From Acanthosoma haemorrhoidale (Eukaryota; Arthropoda; Insecta; Hemiptera; Acanthosomatidae): a stretch of 64,000 nucleotides of DNA. The position numbers were made by a program, and so were the translations under genes. The stretch lies in the NCBI GenBank assembly GCA_930367205.1, contig OV884015.1:78755341-78819340 (forward strand). The letters are read 5' to 3'. Numbering within the stretch: position 1 is the first letter of the stretch; every line of letters begins with the position of its first letter. Below the pieces are notes generated by a model. The model saw only the letters and a list, made by a program, of their open reading frames with translations, had not been told where the DNA came from and searched no databases. Shown here in pieces: positions 26,575 through 39,400 of this stretch.

Positions 26575-26655
26575 AGCACAGGAAAAGGGCAGACTTAAAA
26601 GGGCATTAGAATTGAAATCAGAAGGTCCTTAGTTCTAATCCCGGCCATGCCATTA
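26575..26655 (+). repeat. Possible tRNA-derived SINE head
   Basis: Contains agttctaatcccggccatgcc, which looks like the T arm (B box) and acceptor end of a tRNA. The A-box region upstream is degraded. A decayed SINE or tRNA fragment is the best guess. Confidence 0.3.
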
Positions 26656-27600
26656 TGTTTTCTCTTTAACCAATAATTTTTAATGTCCATTTATAGTGTT
26701 TCATTACTTTTTGTAAACCAGAAACCCTTACCTTTTCAACCCAGTGTCAGTTTGTCTACTTATCTGGCCTTTGTGAGCCTTTTCAAGTTCAAGGCATTAA
26801 ATTTTACTTAAAGTACTCATTTGAAATCCGCAAGACTCAAAAAAGTCATCTCCACGAAACATGATTAAGGCTCATTAACAAGTTATCATTGACAAAACAA
26901 TTTGTCTATAATTTTGAATAGTGTATCATATTAAAGGAATCAACATCCTGATTAATAACAAGCAATTTTTGTTTAGTTTTTCATAACTTTAATTAGACAA
27001 GTTTTTTAAACTGTCATAATTATTGTGTTTGCATCATTAACTTAATTACTGTTTTGTTTTACAATCATGACATTGTTCAAGATAGTTCCATTATAAGGCC
27101 CTATGAAGTTAAAAAATAAAAGCAGCAAATAATAATTCTATGTTATTTATTTTTATTGAATATATTTAAAAAATAAAATTTAGTTCACAATCGAAATATG
27201 TAAAATAGTTTTAGAAAAAGTTGAGACATTGATCATTGGATTGAATACTGTTACATTATTATTTTTAATCAATCTGTCAGTTTTGTCGTTTTCTTAGTTG
27301 TCAGAATATTTCAAGGGTAGAAATAAGAAAAATTTGTGTCTACCCTCATGAAATTCTGTAAGCAACTTCTTTCAACAATAAATTGCTATACTCAAAGCTA
27401 AGTTGATACCCATACTCGACAGGATATAAAAATGTTTATTTTTTGTTACAAAGTAATTATTAAGTGACCCTTCATTATTTCGTATATTTGACACAGTTCA
27501 AATCATGAGGATCTTTCATTTTGAAAAAAATCAGGGATCCTAAAAACAGTATTTTACTGCACTCTGTTGTCAAGAATCCAAACTACCTGCAGGCTCGTAG

Positions 27601-27610
27601 GCGCATGCGC
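27601..27610. promoter_or_regulatory. NRF1-like palindrome upstream of MED7
   Basis: GCGCATGCGC matches the palindromic core of NRF1/Ewg-type sites, which are common at housekeeping promoters. It lies 190 bases upstream of the MED7 start codon in the only CpG-rich spot nearby. No TATA box is evident at a suitable distance. The assignment as a MED7 promoter element is inference from position. Confidence 0.5.
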
Positions 27611-27799
27611 GTACTTAAGCTTCGTTTGCTGTTATGGTAGGAAAGGTTTGTTTAGCGGTTACAGTTGTTATTGTTGCTCTTACTGTCGAGCAATTGTGTG
27701 CTTTATCTAAAGTTTTGAAGAGTTCAGTGCTATAAATAATTTAAAATAAAATAATTTTATCTCTATATCGCTTCAAAAAGTGGTTCTGATAAACTGAAA

Positions 27800-27991
27800 A
27801 TGGCTGCAAGTGAAGGAGCCCAAGTTTGTTCTCTACCTCTCCCACCAGCTCAGTATGTAAACAATTATACCGATGAAAATATTAAAAGGGGCCGTGCCCC
27901 CCGTCCACCGCCACCGATCCACGATACATATTCAATGTTTGGAAATACATTCAATGCTGATGACACCATAATCCGACCTTTAGAAACTCAG
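27800..27991 (+). CDS. MED7: MED7 exon 1
   Basis: 64 codons from ATG to ..ACTCAG, followed by the donor GTATTA. The 82-bp intron ends at the acceptor CAG before 28074. Confidence 0.95.
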
Positions 27992-29787
27992 GTATTACTC
28001 CATTACTTTTTTTGTTAAGTCGGCAGTAATGTTCTTTTTGATTATTTAATGAGTTCACTGTATTTTTCCACAGGGTATCAAACGCTTATATCCTCAACAT
28101 TTCGACAGAAAGCGGGAATTGAGAAAATTAAATCATTCACTACTGGTAAATTTTCTGGATTTGCTAGACTTACTTGTGAAATGCCCCGAATCTCCTAGAA
28201 GAGCAGAAAAAGTGGAAGACCTCAGTTTACTTTTTATTCACATTCATCACCTCCTCAATGAGTTTCGACCTCATCAAGCTCGTGAAACTCTAAGAGTCAT
28301 GATGGATTTACAAAAGCGGCAAAGAATTGAAATTTCTCAGCGTTTTCAAAAGCATTTGGATAAGGTAAACAATTTGTTTTTGTCAATATACCTTTAAAAG
28401 TGTGATGTTTAAATAATTACACCTTTGTTCTTTCACTCCCTTGTAATAATGCTACTTGTTATTGACAATTGATAGTAATAATCGCTCTAGTATTGATTAT
28501 TTTTTCTCAATATAGTTTAGTGTTTTTGATACTTCACCGTTACACTGACTGTAAAATGTTGTCACAAACAAGACCAAAGGCGAGGGGAATAGTTATTAAA
28601 ATTGTGAATAAGTCTTATAATGGTTGTACACTGTTTAAGTCTGTCCGAATATTATTCTCAAATTCATACTCAACCAATTGCGGGTGTTTACCTCTTGAAA
28701 AATCTTCCGCAATCAGGATATCTGTGACCATTGTTTTTTTTCGGGAATTGGTCTTGAATCACTTGTTAAGTTAATATTCATTGCTTCGATTATTAGAATA
28801 ATTGAAAGGTTTATTTTTTCAACTGGTTTCCCGTGCCTAATGAAATAATAACCCTTGGGCAAGAGATTTTAAGATTTATAAACCAGTTGAAAATCCAATA
28901 ATGGTTTAAACATTTATTGAAGAAAGGATTTTCCCTGATTCAAGTTGGGCCACCCATACTTAATAACAATCAGCACAGATCTTGATTATAACTAATGCGT
29001 ACAGTTAAGGGGCCATGTCTTCAGATTAGTGTTTCAAATATAAACTTTTTTGTTGGTTAATGAACATTGTTAACTAATATAATACTGATATTGAACCGGC
29101 GCTTTGACTAGTTACAATCAGACAACACTTTCAATTTTTTCTTTATTTGAAAGCCAAGATTCTTTGAATTTATTTTTATTTTCAATAATCCATAAAGTTA
29201 CATTCCTTAAATTCTACAAGTTACCAACCTTAACTCAAATCTGATCAAAATAGAAATTTTGTGTGATAGTGGAATTCTATATATTTTTTACCTGTTGCTC
29301 TTTTAGCTATAATTTGTTTACCCTCTTATCTATGTTTTCTGCTTCAATCTGTTTATTTTTTTAACTCTTACTATTGCACATGTTACACTGTGACCATTGT
29401 TACACTTAGTAACTATTTCCATTTTATTTCTCATACATTAAAGGAAATCAGGTCAAAGGAAAAAAACTTAAATACCTAATGTTAAACTTCTTTCATTGTT
29501 TCTTGGCAAAAAATCAATAGCTTTCTTTATCCCGTAATTTACCTACTAAATCAACATCTTTTTAATATTCTAATAGTGGTAATGTTTGTGTTAATTCATT
29601 GTTGCAGGTTTTTGAAATGCTCCAACAAGCCCTGCACACCCTTCCAGATACTTCTGACTTTGATTCTAAGCTTATGGTACCGACTGAGTCATTTGAAACT
29701 ATAGGAAAATCGAATAATGACTCAAATGAGACCGATCCTTATGTTATTTTAGATGATATGATGTGTAATATTGTCGACCAACTTTAA
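27800..29787 (+). CDS. MED7: Mediator of RNA polymerase II transcription subunit 7 (three exons, complete)
   Basis: Joined exons 27800-27991, 28074-28364 and 29608-29787 give a 220-aa protein, close to the usual length of animal MED7. Family hallmarks are the N-terminal [17 protein letters not shown], the proline run RPPPPI, FGNTF and the IIRPLE block (residues 1-64), then [40 protein letters not shown] and [10 protein letters not shown] (residues 65-161). The C-terminus is acidic and poorly conserved, as usual. MED7 is a core subunit of the Mediator middle module in the nucleus: its N-terminal part binds MED31 and its helical C-terminal part pairs with MED21. All four splice sites are GT..AG and keep the frame; both introns fall between codons. 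The start codon is the only one that places the conserved N-terminus. The gene probably lies inside a larger beat intron on the same strand. Confidence 0.97.
28074..28364 (+). CDS. MED7: MED7 exon 2
   Basis: 97 codons, from [10 protein letters not shown] to QKHLDK, followed by the donor GTAAAC. It carries the most conserved MED7 block. The following 1.24 kb intron contains a 101-codon chance ORF (28469-28774). Confidence 0.95.
29608..29787 (+). CDS. MED7: MED7 exon 3
   Basis: Starts after TTGCAG with [14 protein letters not shown], matching the end of the conserved MED7 helix, and ends with TAA after 59 codons. Confidence 0.93.
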   Translation, partial: VFEMLQQALHTLPDTSDFDSKLMVPTESFETIGKSNNDSNETDPYVILDDMMCNIVDQL

Positions 29788-30300
29788 AATCCTAAACTAT
29801 TTTTGCTATTAACATATTTGTGTATTAGAGGGACGATACGGAAAGTGCAACTTATAGGGCAGCATGGCTGTCACCATGGCTACTATTTCCAACTCATTAA
29901 TTATATAAAACTCAATATTATGTATTGAATTATAAATTTTTATAAAATATGGTACTTAAAATTTCTGAAGTTTCTACTACTAAGTACTTTTCAGCAACTC
30001 TTCATTGACAAAATGTATTGTCTTATTTTTATTTAAAGGATAGCATCGTATCATCATCCATTTGATTGCTGAAGTTAATATCTGCAGCTTCATCAAACAC
30101 GGTTCTTCCAAATTTGCAATTAATTTGAAAAAAATATACAAAAGTAAAAGCAAATAACATATTTAATTGATTAAATTATCAATGGCAACTTTCATTGAGC
30201 TCCTCTTGTTCACAAGTACTGCTGTGGTATTACTTCTATCGAGATCTCTTACTGTCCTTAATGCTATTTATTATCATATAAAACTTGTAAATATGTTGTA

Positions 30301-30306
30301 AATAAA
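30301..30306 (+). terminator. MED7: MED7 poly(A) signal
   Basis: AATAAA 514 bases after the MED7 stop codon, followed by a T/GT-rich stretch. It implies a 3' UTR of about 530 bases. Confidence 0.6.
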
Positions 30307-32439
30307 ACTTTTATATGTATGTAATTCGTTTTTATTTTACCAATTAATTTATTTCCACTTTATTTGAATTAATAGGATTTTTGAATTTTCAATAACAGAA
30401 CACTCAGTTTATAATTTCATTGGTTTTAGCATATTATATAGGAGTAAGTTTCCTTGTACAGAGCTCAATGATGTATCTGGTTTGTATGAACTATGGGAGG
30501 CTACCATTATGGGAACTTGTTTGTCGAAATTTTTTAAGTTTCATTATGATATATTTGTAGATGATAATATTAATTGTTACATTAATACTTCTTGTAGGAA
30601 GATGGCCTTCTCCAAGCAGTACATAAAACAATACTTTGTTACTACTGTAAAAATAAATAAATCAGGTTGTCCGAAAGAAAATTAACAACATATAGTGTTA
30701 ACAAAATGAAACTGTATCTTCTGTACCACTTCTATTTGTTCACCAAGAGAATTGGGGCACGGATTATCCAACGGTCCCATACATATTTTTCAAACAAAAA
30801 TATTCATTGAGAAGTGTTTGAAAACCGGGGCTAATTTATGGTTGAAATGTAACAGGCCAACCACACCAGCACCTCTGTGCTAAATATGGCAACAACCTTT
30901 GGTTGGCCCCACCTCTCCCCATGAGGCAGCTCTACCATTGACCACCAATTTTCTCTAGTAAGTGTTCCCCGCCCTCCAGTTGTTGGCCCCAATGATTCTT
31001 GGATCAGTTGCAATATGGAACTTCCAACATGCCTGTTTCCATATATCTGCTTGGTGGTGAGGGCCTAGGCTGGTGTTTTCTCCCGTTTCATTTGCGACAT
31101 AACCAGCAGCCAGGGGATTTTAATGAGCTGGTAGACGTCTATATCATAGTACAGGACTCCTATAGTATTATTATGTCCCATCAATTACTTTTTGTATTGC
31201 CCCTAATCCAAAGCTTTGAATAAAAAGTTAAGAATTAGTGATTCGTTCTTTTATAATATAAATAAATGTGAGAACTAGTCCTAATAGGTTAAAACAGCAT
31301 CAGTTTCTCCGGTAATTGAAGTAATTAAAAAATAATGATAGCTTCATGATTAATATAAATGTTCCTGTTAGTAACTTTCATGGTAAAGTATTGAAAATCA
31401 GATATATTTAGAGATTAAAATGTGGAAGAGTATTGGTTATATTTATAGCTGAATATTTAGAAGATAAAACTGTTTTGGCACTCAAAGCAGGCAGGAAAAA
31501 TAGCAAGTCAACTATTTGATAAATGATACTGGGGAGCATGTGCATTCATAGTAGGTTGTTACATTTCATTAATTTAAGTTTTCTGTATCTGATTTGTTAC
31601 TTTTTTATTCAAGAAGAGCGGTTTATCACAGATTTTATTTATTTAAATGTGGCATTTCAAAATTAGTTAAGACAAGTTACATTTAATTAGATCCTTTTTT
31701 TTTTTTTCCATGACCCCTTTATTTATTATTCAATATGTGAACGAAATGAATAAATATTTACAGATTTCTCCTCTTACTGCATTCGAAGGAGGGTAGAATT
31801 ACAACACAAAATCGTTTTGAAGTTAAAAGGTCATATAACATCTATACAAGACTAAGTGATGGGGCTCACCTTTGGAACTTGGATCCGAATTCGCAATTAT
31901 ATTTTAAGACATTGATGGTATCTTTGATGTCCACTAGTGAAGATATTGGGATGCACTTGGTGCTTGCTTATGAGTGTCTTCAACTTCAAACATTATCATA
32001 AAGTGTTTTTATATCTATTGTTGACTGTTATCTCCTGGTTCAAGTAAATGCTGGTTGTTTTTTTGCCAGGATTATATTATATTTTAAATATATTGTTGGT
32101 AGGCAACATGATATTTACCCAGGTCCTCTGATAATATAAATCCTTGTTTCTGGTTGTAGAGGTCTCTCCTAAACCCTCTTCAGCTCTCAAATGCTTAGTT
32201 AGAGCCCTGGCCTCACTACATATTATTTGTCTGGACCGATAGCAGTTTATACCTGCTAAAAAAACAAATATGTCATTTTATAATGATACTATCTTATAAA
32301 TACTATTGTTGGACTGCACACAGGCTTGTGGCTCAGTGTTCTGAGGGATACTGTGCCAAAAGCTATACATCTGAGAATGTCCAGAGCAGCTCTCAACACC
32401 AAAAATCTCTCCAGCCCGTATTAGCTTGCAACACCATCA

Positions 32440-32690
32440 GTGATAAATTGGAGGTTAATGTTGAATCTTAACAAACCGACTGTAATTGTTTACTTTACAA
32501 TGGAGAAAAGACTATTGTCTAAATCCTACTTTGTAAGAAACCGATGGAACTCCCCGGACTTTAGTATTGTCCAAAATGGACCACCACACCTGTTTTTTCT
32601 GCCAAAAACTCAAGCATGTGTGCACAAAGTCTTACTAGCTTTTAAATTTTTTGACTTCACCCAATTTATCACAGCCTCTTAACCTGATGA
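32440..32690 (+). mobile_element. Possible non-LTR retrotransposon reverse transcriptase fragment
   Basis: The plus-strand frame contains NWRLMLNLNKPTVIVYF followed by a polar stretch. It resembles the W(R/K)LxLNxxKT.xxxF block that follows the catalytic palm in Jockey/I-type LINE reverse transcriptases. Flanking sequence is too decayed to extend the match. A short, weak resemblance. Confidence 0.3.
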
Positions 32691-33198
32691 TATAAAATAA
32701 TGTTATCTGGCCAGCTCTGTTGGGTAGTGTCCTGCTATTCAAATGCGCCTGGCAAAAATCACAGCTAGAAGCATCAAAATAATTCTAGAACAGGTACGTA
32801 AAAACACTTTCTAACATACATCATTCCGGAAAAAGAGTATTGGTAAGTTACACGAGGTACCGAGCAGTCACCAACTCCTTAAAATGTTGCTCGGCCAAAG
32901 TACTAGGAGTAAGTTGCTGTAATTACTGATTTACATTACGATTTGGATAATAAAAGTTTTGGTTGCCATCATCTGTACTGTTGAGAATATTTTGATGCTT
33001 ATATTTCACATCTCACTGAAGCCTCACTTGAATTACACCACTATCATTATCAATTGCTCCAGTGGAAGCTACATCGGTATGACCCTATGTTTCTCTGTGC
33101 AGAGGGTAGCAACTATTGGAAGAGATTGTTGGGAATTACCATTTAAGTATTGGGAAGTAAAGCTGTTCTAACCTAATTATTGCTGAATAGTTGATTTA

Positions 33199-33219
33199 TT
33201 ATATATATATATATATATA
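33199..33219. repeat. (TA)n microsatellite
   Basis: About ten TA dinucleotides immediately upstream of the first visible beat exon; a second TA run lies near 33658-33671. Confidence 0.8.
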
Positions 33220-33284
33220 CCTAAAACCAAAAATTTCATTTGCATACTTACAAATATTAATAACTTGTTTGATTTATGTTCTAG

Positions 33285-33420
33285 AAATCTAAAAGTAATG
33301 CAACACACTTGTACCTGAAGAAAGTAACAAAGTCTCTTAAAGGGAGATACAGCTGTGAAGTCTCAGCAGATGCCCCATCATTTCGAACAGCGCTTTATTC
33401 TGGTGACATGAATGTAGTTG
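33285..33420 (+). CDS. beat-family exon: end of Ig domain 1
   Basis: Acceptor TTCTAG precedes it and donor GTGGGT follows, leaving one base of a split codon. It encodes KSKSNATHLYLKKV through DMNVV, including the Ig1 C-terminal cysteine in RYSCEVS. Confidence 0.88.
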
Positions 33421-36400
33421 GTGGGTATACTATTTAATAACTTTTCCCATTTGTTGTACAAATATAATTATGGACAGTAATAATGTATGTATTTTTTTAC
33501 ACTAATTAACATGCAATTTTATTGAAATATTTCGTTTTTGTTATGAGAATAAGATTTTGCATTTATGATGTTTAGCCATAGTGGCTATTTCCCTCTACCA
33601 TATGGCAATATTACCTTGAAACCTTCTTCTACCCAACCTCTTCCACTAAAGCCCCATTATATATATATATGTGTGTTTGTGTATATAACTTTCTCATTTA
33701 AACCCTCCATCTATTCCCACAACACAAGACCTCACTTATCTGAAGACTACCTACTAAAGAAGTAGATTTGTGAGCAGAGAAGGATCTACTTCCTTCAATT
33801 GCTCCTTTCTCATTCTTACCTAACCTTTGGAATGCAAAACATTCTTGAAGGTATGTCCCAGATGTACTAAGATATCCTTCAAATTTTTGTTAAAAAATTG
33901 TTATTAAGTGCTTTTGAGATCATGCGAATGCATAGTGCCTTTAATAACAAACTAAATGGGCAACCCCCCTCCCTCCGACCCTTGCGTACAAACTTTATTA
34001 ACTCCTAGATTAGCAGGAACCTTCAAAATAGTAATAATTGTGATTTTTGCTTGTTTCTGACCTGGCCCCCTCTGAAAAAGCCAAGTAAGTATCCAGAATT
34101 ATAGTCATTCTCACCTACTTGCAGATATTACCTCTCATTAGTACCAGTTAATACTATAGTTAATAGTGAGAGAGGGAGATATAGATAAAAACTTTAGTTA
34201 CATATTCAAATAATTATATATTTTATTTACGTGTTTCAGTTGTATTTCTCATGTTAGATTTATTATCTATTGTCTTAGTCACATTTCTATAAACTTTCTT
34301 ATATTAGGGAAACTAAATAAAAATACAATATGTTTTGATACACACTGCTAAAAAAATTCTATCTGTGCTTTCAACAGTAATGTTTGTTTTGTATACATTT
34401 CTGTGCAAACCTATGTTTTCAGAGCAGTGATAGCTCTTTTGGTTATCTCCTTAGTGGGGGTTTGTTATAATTTTATATTTCCTGTACTGAAGGATTGCTA
34501 GAATTGTTTTATTAAATATTTTTTCTGTTTGGGTACAGATGATTTAATTTTAGCAAATAAAGGTCAGATAACATTTTTATATAACTTGGATGTCCATTAA
34601 TGACCATCAGGATTTGATTTACTTCAAGTTGTTTTGGGACAATAATTTTAGTTATAATATTCAATTATAATTGCCACTATAGAGTACGTTCATTAAGTCC
34701 TTGGAATTGTTAATTAAAATTTCAATTTTTATAAAATCAATCAAACAGCACAAAATGGGGGATTAGAAAACTTACTTAAGATTTCTTTATATCCGACATC
34801 ATTTCATTAATAGTATCCATGGCTCTCATAAATAAATTAATTGTTCTCTAGATTAATGGTCAGCAGTCAGTATGCTAATCTATCTGGTCATTTCTTTTGA
34901 TTTGTGATATTTATTGTAATTCCTGCTGCTTAAAGAAAAACCTTTAAGTTATATCAGCAAATTATTGTTGCTGGCCGCCATGGATCAAGTTGGGGTCAGT
35001 TTTCGTCTCTCAACAAAGTTTTGAAAGTTTGACTTGGTCTATGGTAGCCCAGGAAGGCAGAGAATTTTTCCAGGCTCTTATTTCACTCTTACTTATGCCA
35101 TTTATATACTGAAACCAATTTCCTGAAGTAGGGGATGGGAACAAAAACTTTTTACGTTAGGATAAGAGGAGTGAGGTACTTTTTTCAACTGGTCAAAATG
35201 CCTTTTATTTCAGAGTAGCATCCACGAATCAATCTAATTTTTTCAATGACTATTGTATTTTTCCTCAACTCACTTTGTACATTCCAGGAAGAATTTGGTT
35301 TTGAGATTACCTGCTAGAATAATAGAGCTTTAAAATCCTTCATGCAAGGTGGGAGAAATTTACTCTTTAAAATTGTCGATGTTTTTTTGTTTAGCATTAA
35401 TTCTCCTTGCATGTGTCTTCTTTAAAAATGCAATTGGAAATACGGTTTATTCATTATTACTTGTGGAAATCATCATTATTGCTTTAAAAAATCACTAAGG
35501 AGGCCATAAGCACTAAAAAGTATTATTTATCTATCCTTACATATCTGTGCCAATTTTGTATGAAAAACCTATACATTCTAATGTAATTATCTAAATCTAA
35601 CAACATTTAAACTATAGTCACATATTTTTTTTTATCATTCTTGCAGTTATACCTACTACTCTTCCAGAAGTACAGCTAACAAAATCGAAATACAGGATAG
35701 GAGAAACCCTGAAAGCTGAATGTACATCGAAAGATTCCCGCCCACCAGCCAACCTTACTTGGGGTCTCAACGGGCAAACGGTATAATTAATTTTAGTTTA
35801 TAAATGCTTATTAAACTCATTAAACTTGACACTCAAACAGCTATATTACTTACCAACTTAAGAAGCTACTAGGTTGCAGCACATATTTTTTAAGAAGTGT
35901 ATAGAAAATTATAAAATAATGTCATGATGATTGAGATTAATATTATAGAAGGAGATAGAGATCAATTTAATGATATGGAATTTTTATTTTCAGCTCGATT
36001 CAGAATATGTGAAAAAATTTGCTGTAAAAAGAGAACCAGAAACTAACCTAGAAACATCAATTTCTAGCCTTTCATTGGTAGTAGAGAGGCACCATTTCTC
36101 CAATAATGGAAGGCTGAAGGTAATAATTCACATATTTACTAACTATTAGCTCACGCCTTTCTACTAATAGCACGGATATCCAATATATATGTGTTTTGGG
36201 CACTGTTCTCTAGTTTCTCAGTTTCTTTAGTCTTATTGCATCTACTGCCTAACGATCCTATCATCTCTACCTTCTCAATGTGGTAAATTGGAGATCCCAT
36301 CTAAAATTTAAACATATAAGAATGAGATTAAAGAGATGAATATACTTCAAGAATATTGAATAGAAGAAACTGTCTTGTTGTCTGGTTTCGTTTTTAGAAA

Positions 36401-39400
36401 TATCTAGGTTCAGTATTTAAAGAAGGCTGTAAAAGGCCGTTTTTGATATGAGAGTGAATTTTTTGAATAAAATGTTATTAAGGATAACTAAGTTTATGAT
36501 CTCTCAGTATCCCACAATTTTGGTTGAGTGTTGATATGCATATTGACCGAAAAGTTGAACTAGTATGAACATACCTATGCACTTCTACAGCCCATTGGCA
36601 ATAGGTATGATAGGTTAAATAACAAACTCAAAGCGTCCTGGTTCCCTGCGTGTGCTGTTTTCATCCTATTTTGTTTCCCAAAACTAATGGCTTCTCCAGC
36701 AACGCAATCTAACTACCACAGCCTTGCTCTTCCACCCTTCCATGTCCTAACCCTGGCTCTATTTGGCTTTGAAACCAACACCTTCCGCTCGTACAATGTG
36801 TGCTGTCCACCTCAGACTTACGTTTTATCACTGTTGTTATGTCTCACAAATTATACTGGTCTGGGAACTCAGGGTTACTTTGGTCTTCCTAGTTCCACTA
36901 TCACATATAGGGTTGTATAGTTGTATGAGCTAATCAACTTTATCACAAGTTATATTAATATTGCTATAATAATATAAATTGTATATTAATTTATATACAA
37001 TCTATATAGAGATAAACCTGTGGTCATTTACCTTTGCTGGGGGCCTAGTAGGCAGGCAGCTTAATTTGTGTTTATATACTGACCTGGCTCTGTAAGATCT
37101 TAGATATGTGCCCCGACAGTGCACTATGTTCAGTAGAAGCACAGGCTAGGTTTTGAGGTATTTTACATGGTTTTGGCATGCCATGAGTTCACACTTGTAT
37201 CTGAGGGTAGGTGAAAACTGTGTTCAGATCCCAAAGGTGAGTGCGAACCAGAAAGAGGCCATCAAGTTAAGGTTGGTTTGAATTCCCTCACAACCCAAAT
37301 ACAAATCTTGTGGCAATTCTGGTAAAAATTTATTTTATATTTAAGTATTTAAAAGCTTATATCTCAGGTAGGTTCTTTACTCTCAATTGAAAATCTAAAT
37401 AGTTATTTACTATAATTTTAACTCATTTAATTGTATTATTGTACTTTCTGTTGTACCTTAACCAACTATACATAAAAGTGGGATATAACAAACAAGAACT
37501 TTTTAGAATTAACACGTCCATAAAACATTACCAAAATACAAGTGATGAGTAATCTGTAGGGGCAGTGCCACTAGGAAGGTTATGGTGGCCCAGCGACCAT
37601 TCAAGGAAAGGATAGTTTAGCAGGCCAGGAGTCAGGGAACTCTACTGGGAAGGTGTAGAGGCAGTCAGCGCCAGAGTTAAGCTAGCAAGATTAGGAAAGA
37701 TGGGTGCAGAGGTAATTGAATAAGAAAGTCATGGTTTGAGCAGAGCAACAAGCCTTTGATTTCAGAAGCATTACCGCGTCTCTCCAGTAGTACTCAGCTG
37801 TGCTATGCACACAAAGGAACAACCACTTGCCTAAATTAGCAACACCCGTTGTGGCACAACACATCAAGCAATCAACCCTGGACGCACTGACCTGAAGATA
37901 GCTGCATCGTTCAAAAATTTGTCACAACCTTCCAGTTGTACAGTGCCAGTTCTCCCTGCCAAAGAAAAAGTGTATGTCAACAGGTTTTTATTATCAAAGT
38001 GATAATCAGTGCCGCTAACACCACCATTCTGAAGTACAGCCCATGCCACCGCCAGACCACATTCTGAAAATTATTGCCTTGCGCAAGAATTGGAAGAATA
38101 AGTGCAAGAGGCCTTCAAATCAAGGTTGGTTTGAATTCCGTCATAGCCCAAAGACAAATATTGTGGCAATTCTGGTAAAAATTTATTTTATATTTAAGTA
38201 TTTAAAAGCTTATATCTCAAGTAGGTTCTCTCAATTAAAAATCTAAATAGTTATAAGACTATAATTTTGACTCATTTAATTGTAATATTGTACTTTCTGT
38301 TGTATCTTAACCAACTATACATAATACAAGTAATGGGATCTATAACAAAAAATAACTTCAATATTAACACGTCCATAAAACATTACCAAAATACAATTGA
38401 TAAGTTTTAATTCATCGCTTGGCTAAGATTTAATGTAACACTTAATGACATTTAAAATGCAAGAAACTATTCTGCAGTAAAAAAAAAAAAAAGTATTTGA
38501 TAAGGAGTTATATATCTGTTTGAGTACATAATAATAAAAAAAATGACCGGTTCAAATCAAGAGATGACAAGTCATTTTTGATAAGTTTATTAATACAAGA
38601 TAATACATAAATAATTATTTGAAGGATACAATCATTATTATTACAAAATTATATTGTCATGGCAAGACAGGAGCCATAGCTGCTGATTGCAAAGTACTGA
38701 TTATAGAACCAGCAGCAAGATTCCCAATATATGAATGTGCTCCTGCAGCTATAGTGCCGGCCCCGATGCCAGTCCCAGAAATCCCAAGCAAGCTTGCTAC
38801 AGGACCAATCACAGGAGGACAGACAATTGCTGCTCCTCCAATGGCGGAAACTATTATGAAAGAAATTAGCCCCATATTCTGTAAACAAATATAATGTAAA
38901 AGCTAGCTGCAGGATCTTTACTGTAGGAAATAGGTAATTTTTTTCAAGACATTTACAATTAATTAGTCTCCAAAAGATTCTACTTCTACAGTATGTATAA
39001 ACTAATACTTGAAACCAATTTATTGTTTTATGCCTAGTCTAAATTATCGTTTCATCCCAGGAAGAGAACTTGAAATTTCTTTTTTGTAAATAACAAAATT
39101 AGAAATAAAAAATTTAAAAAGCTTCTGGCCGGTCGAGTGTACATTCTGAACCCCCAGCATGCCACCTGCTCTACTTCAATCTGCTCTTAAAAATTGATAA
39201 AACGTTTTTTAAAGAAATAAAAAAATTCTGCAGATGCAGTTAGAAAAAAATTTGAATATGTAAGCTCACTCCAATTTCAAAAAAAATTCCTTGTGCTTTG
39301 AAGAAACTTCCTTCTGTTTTCTTAAAGAATTCGTCCTAATAGGGCAATAACTAATTGTGATAAAAGGTCATATTTATATAACTATATTCACTCTCTCATG

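Larger units (their letters stand above)
30320..33284. other. Gap between MED7 and the first visible beat exon
   Basis: Probably beat intron. I searched it for the missing beat exon (a Trp-Tyr-Lys core of Ig1 followed by a proline/valine-rich strand) and did not find it. It holds a possible LINE reverse transcriptase remnant (32440-32690) and a (TA)n tract at about 33199-33219. ORFs at 30482, 30831, 30999 and 32959 are not recognisable. Confidence 0.35.

Noticed and set aside
28469..28774. 101-codon ORF in MED7 intron 2
   Set aside because: No domain, no splice continuity with MED7 exons, which already join in frame without it.
33199..33671. TA runs as a CRISPR-like or satellite array
   Set aside because: They are simple dinucleotide microsatellites; no spaced direct repeats are present, and CRISPR is not expected in an animal genome.
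36687..36920. 77-codon ORF in the beat intron
   Set aside because: Hydrophobic low-information composition, no domain, no splice sites in phase with the beat exons.
38619..38894. 91-codon plus-strand ORF and a second 79-codon minus frame over the ISG12-like gene
   Set aside because: Shadow frames of the 38657-38875 minus coding sequence, which alone shows family motifs, an acceptor and a poly(A) signal.
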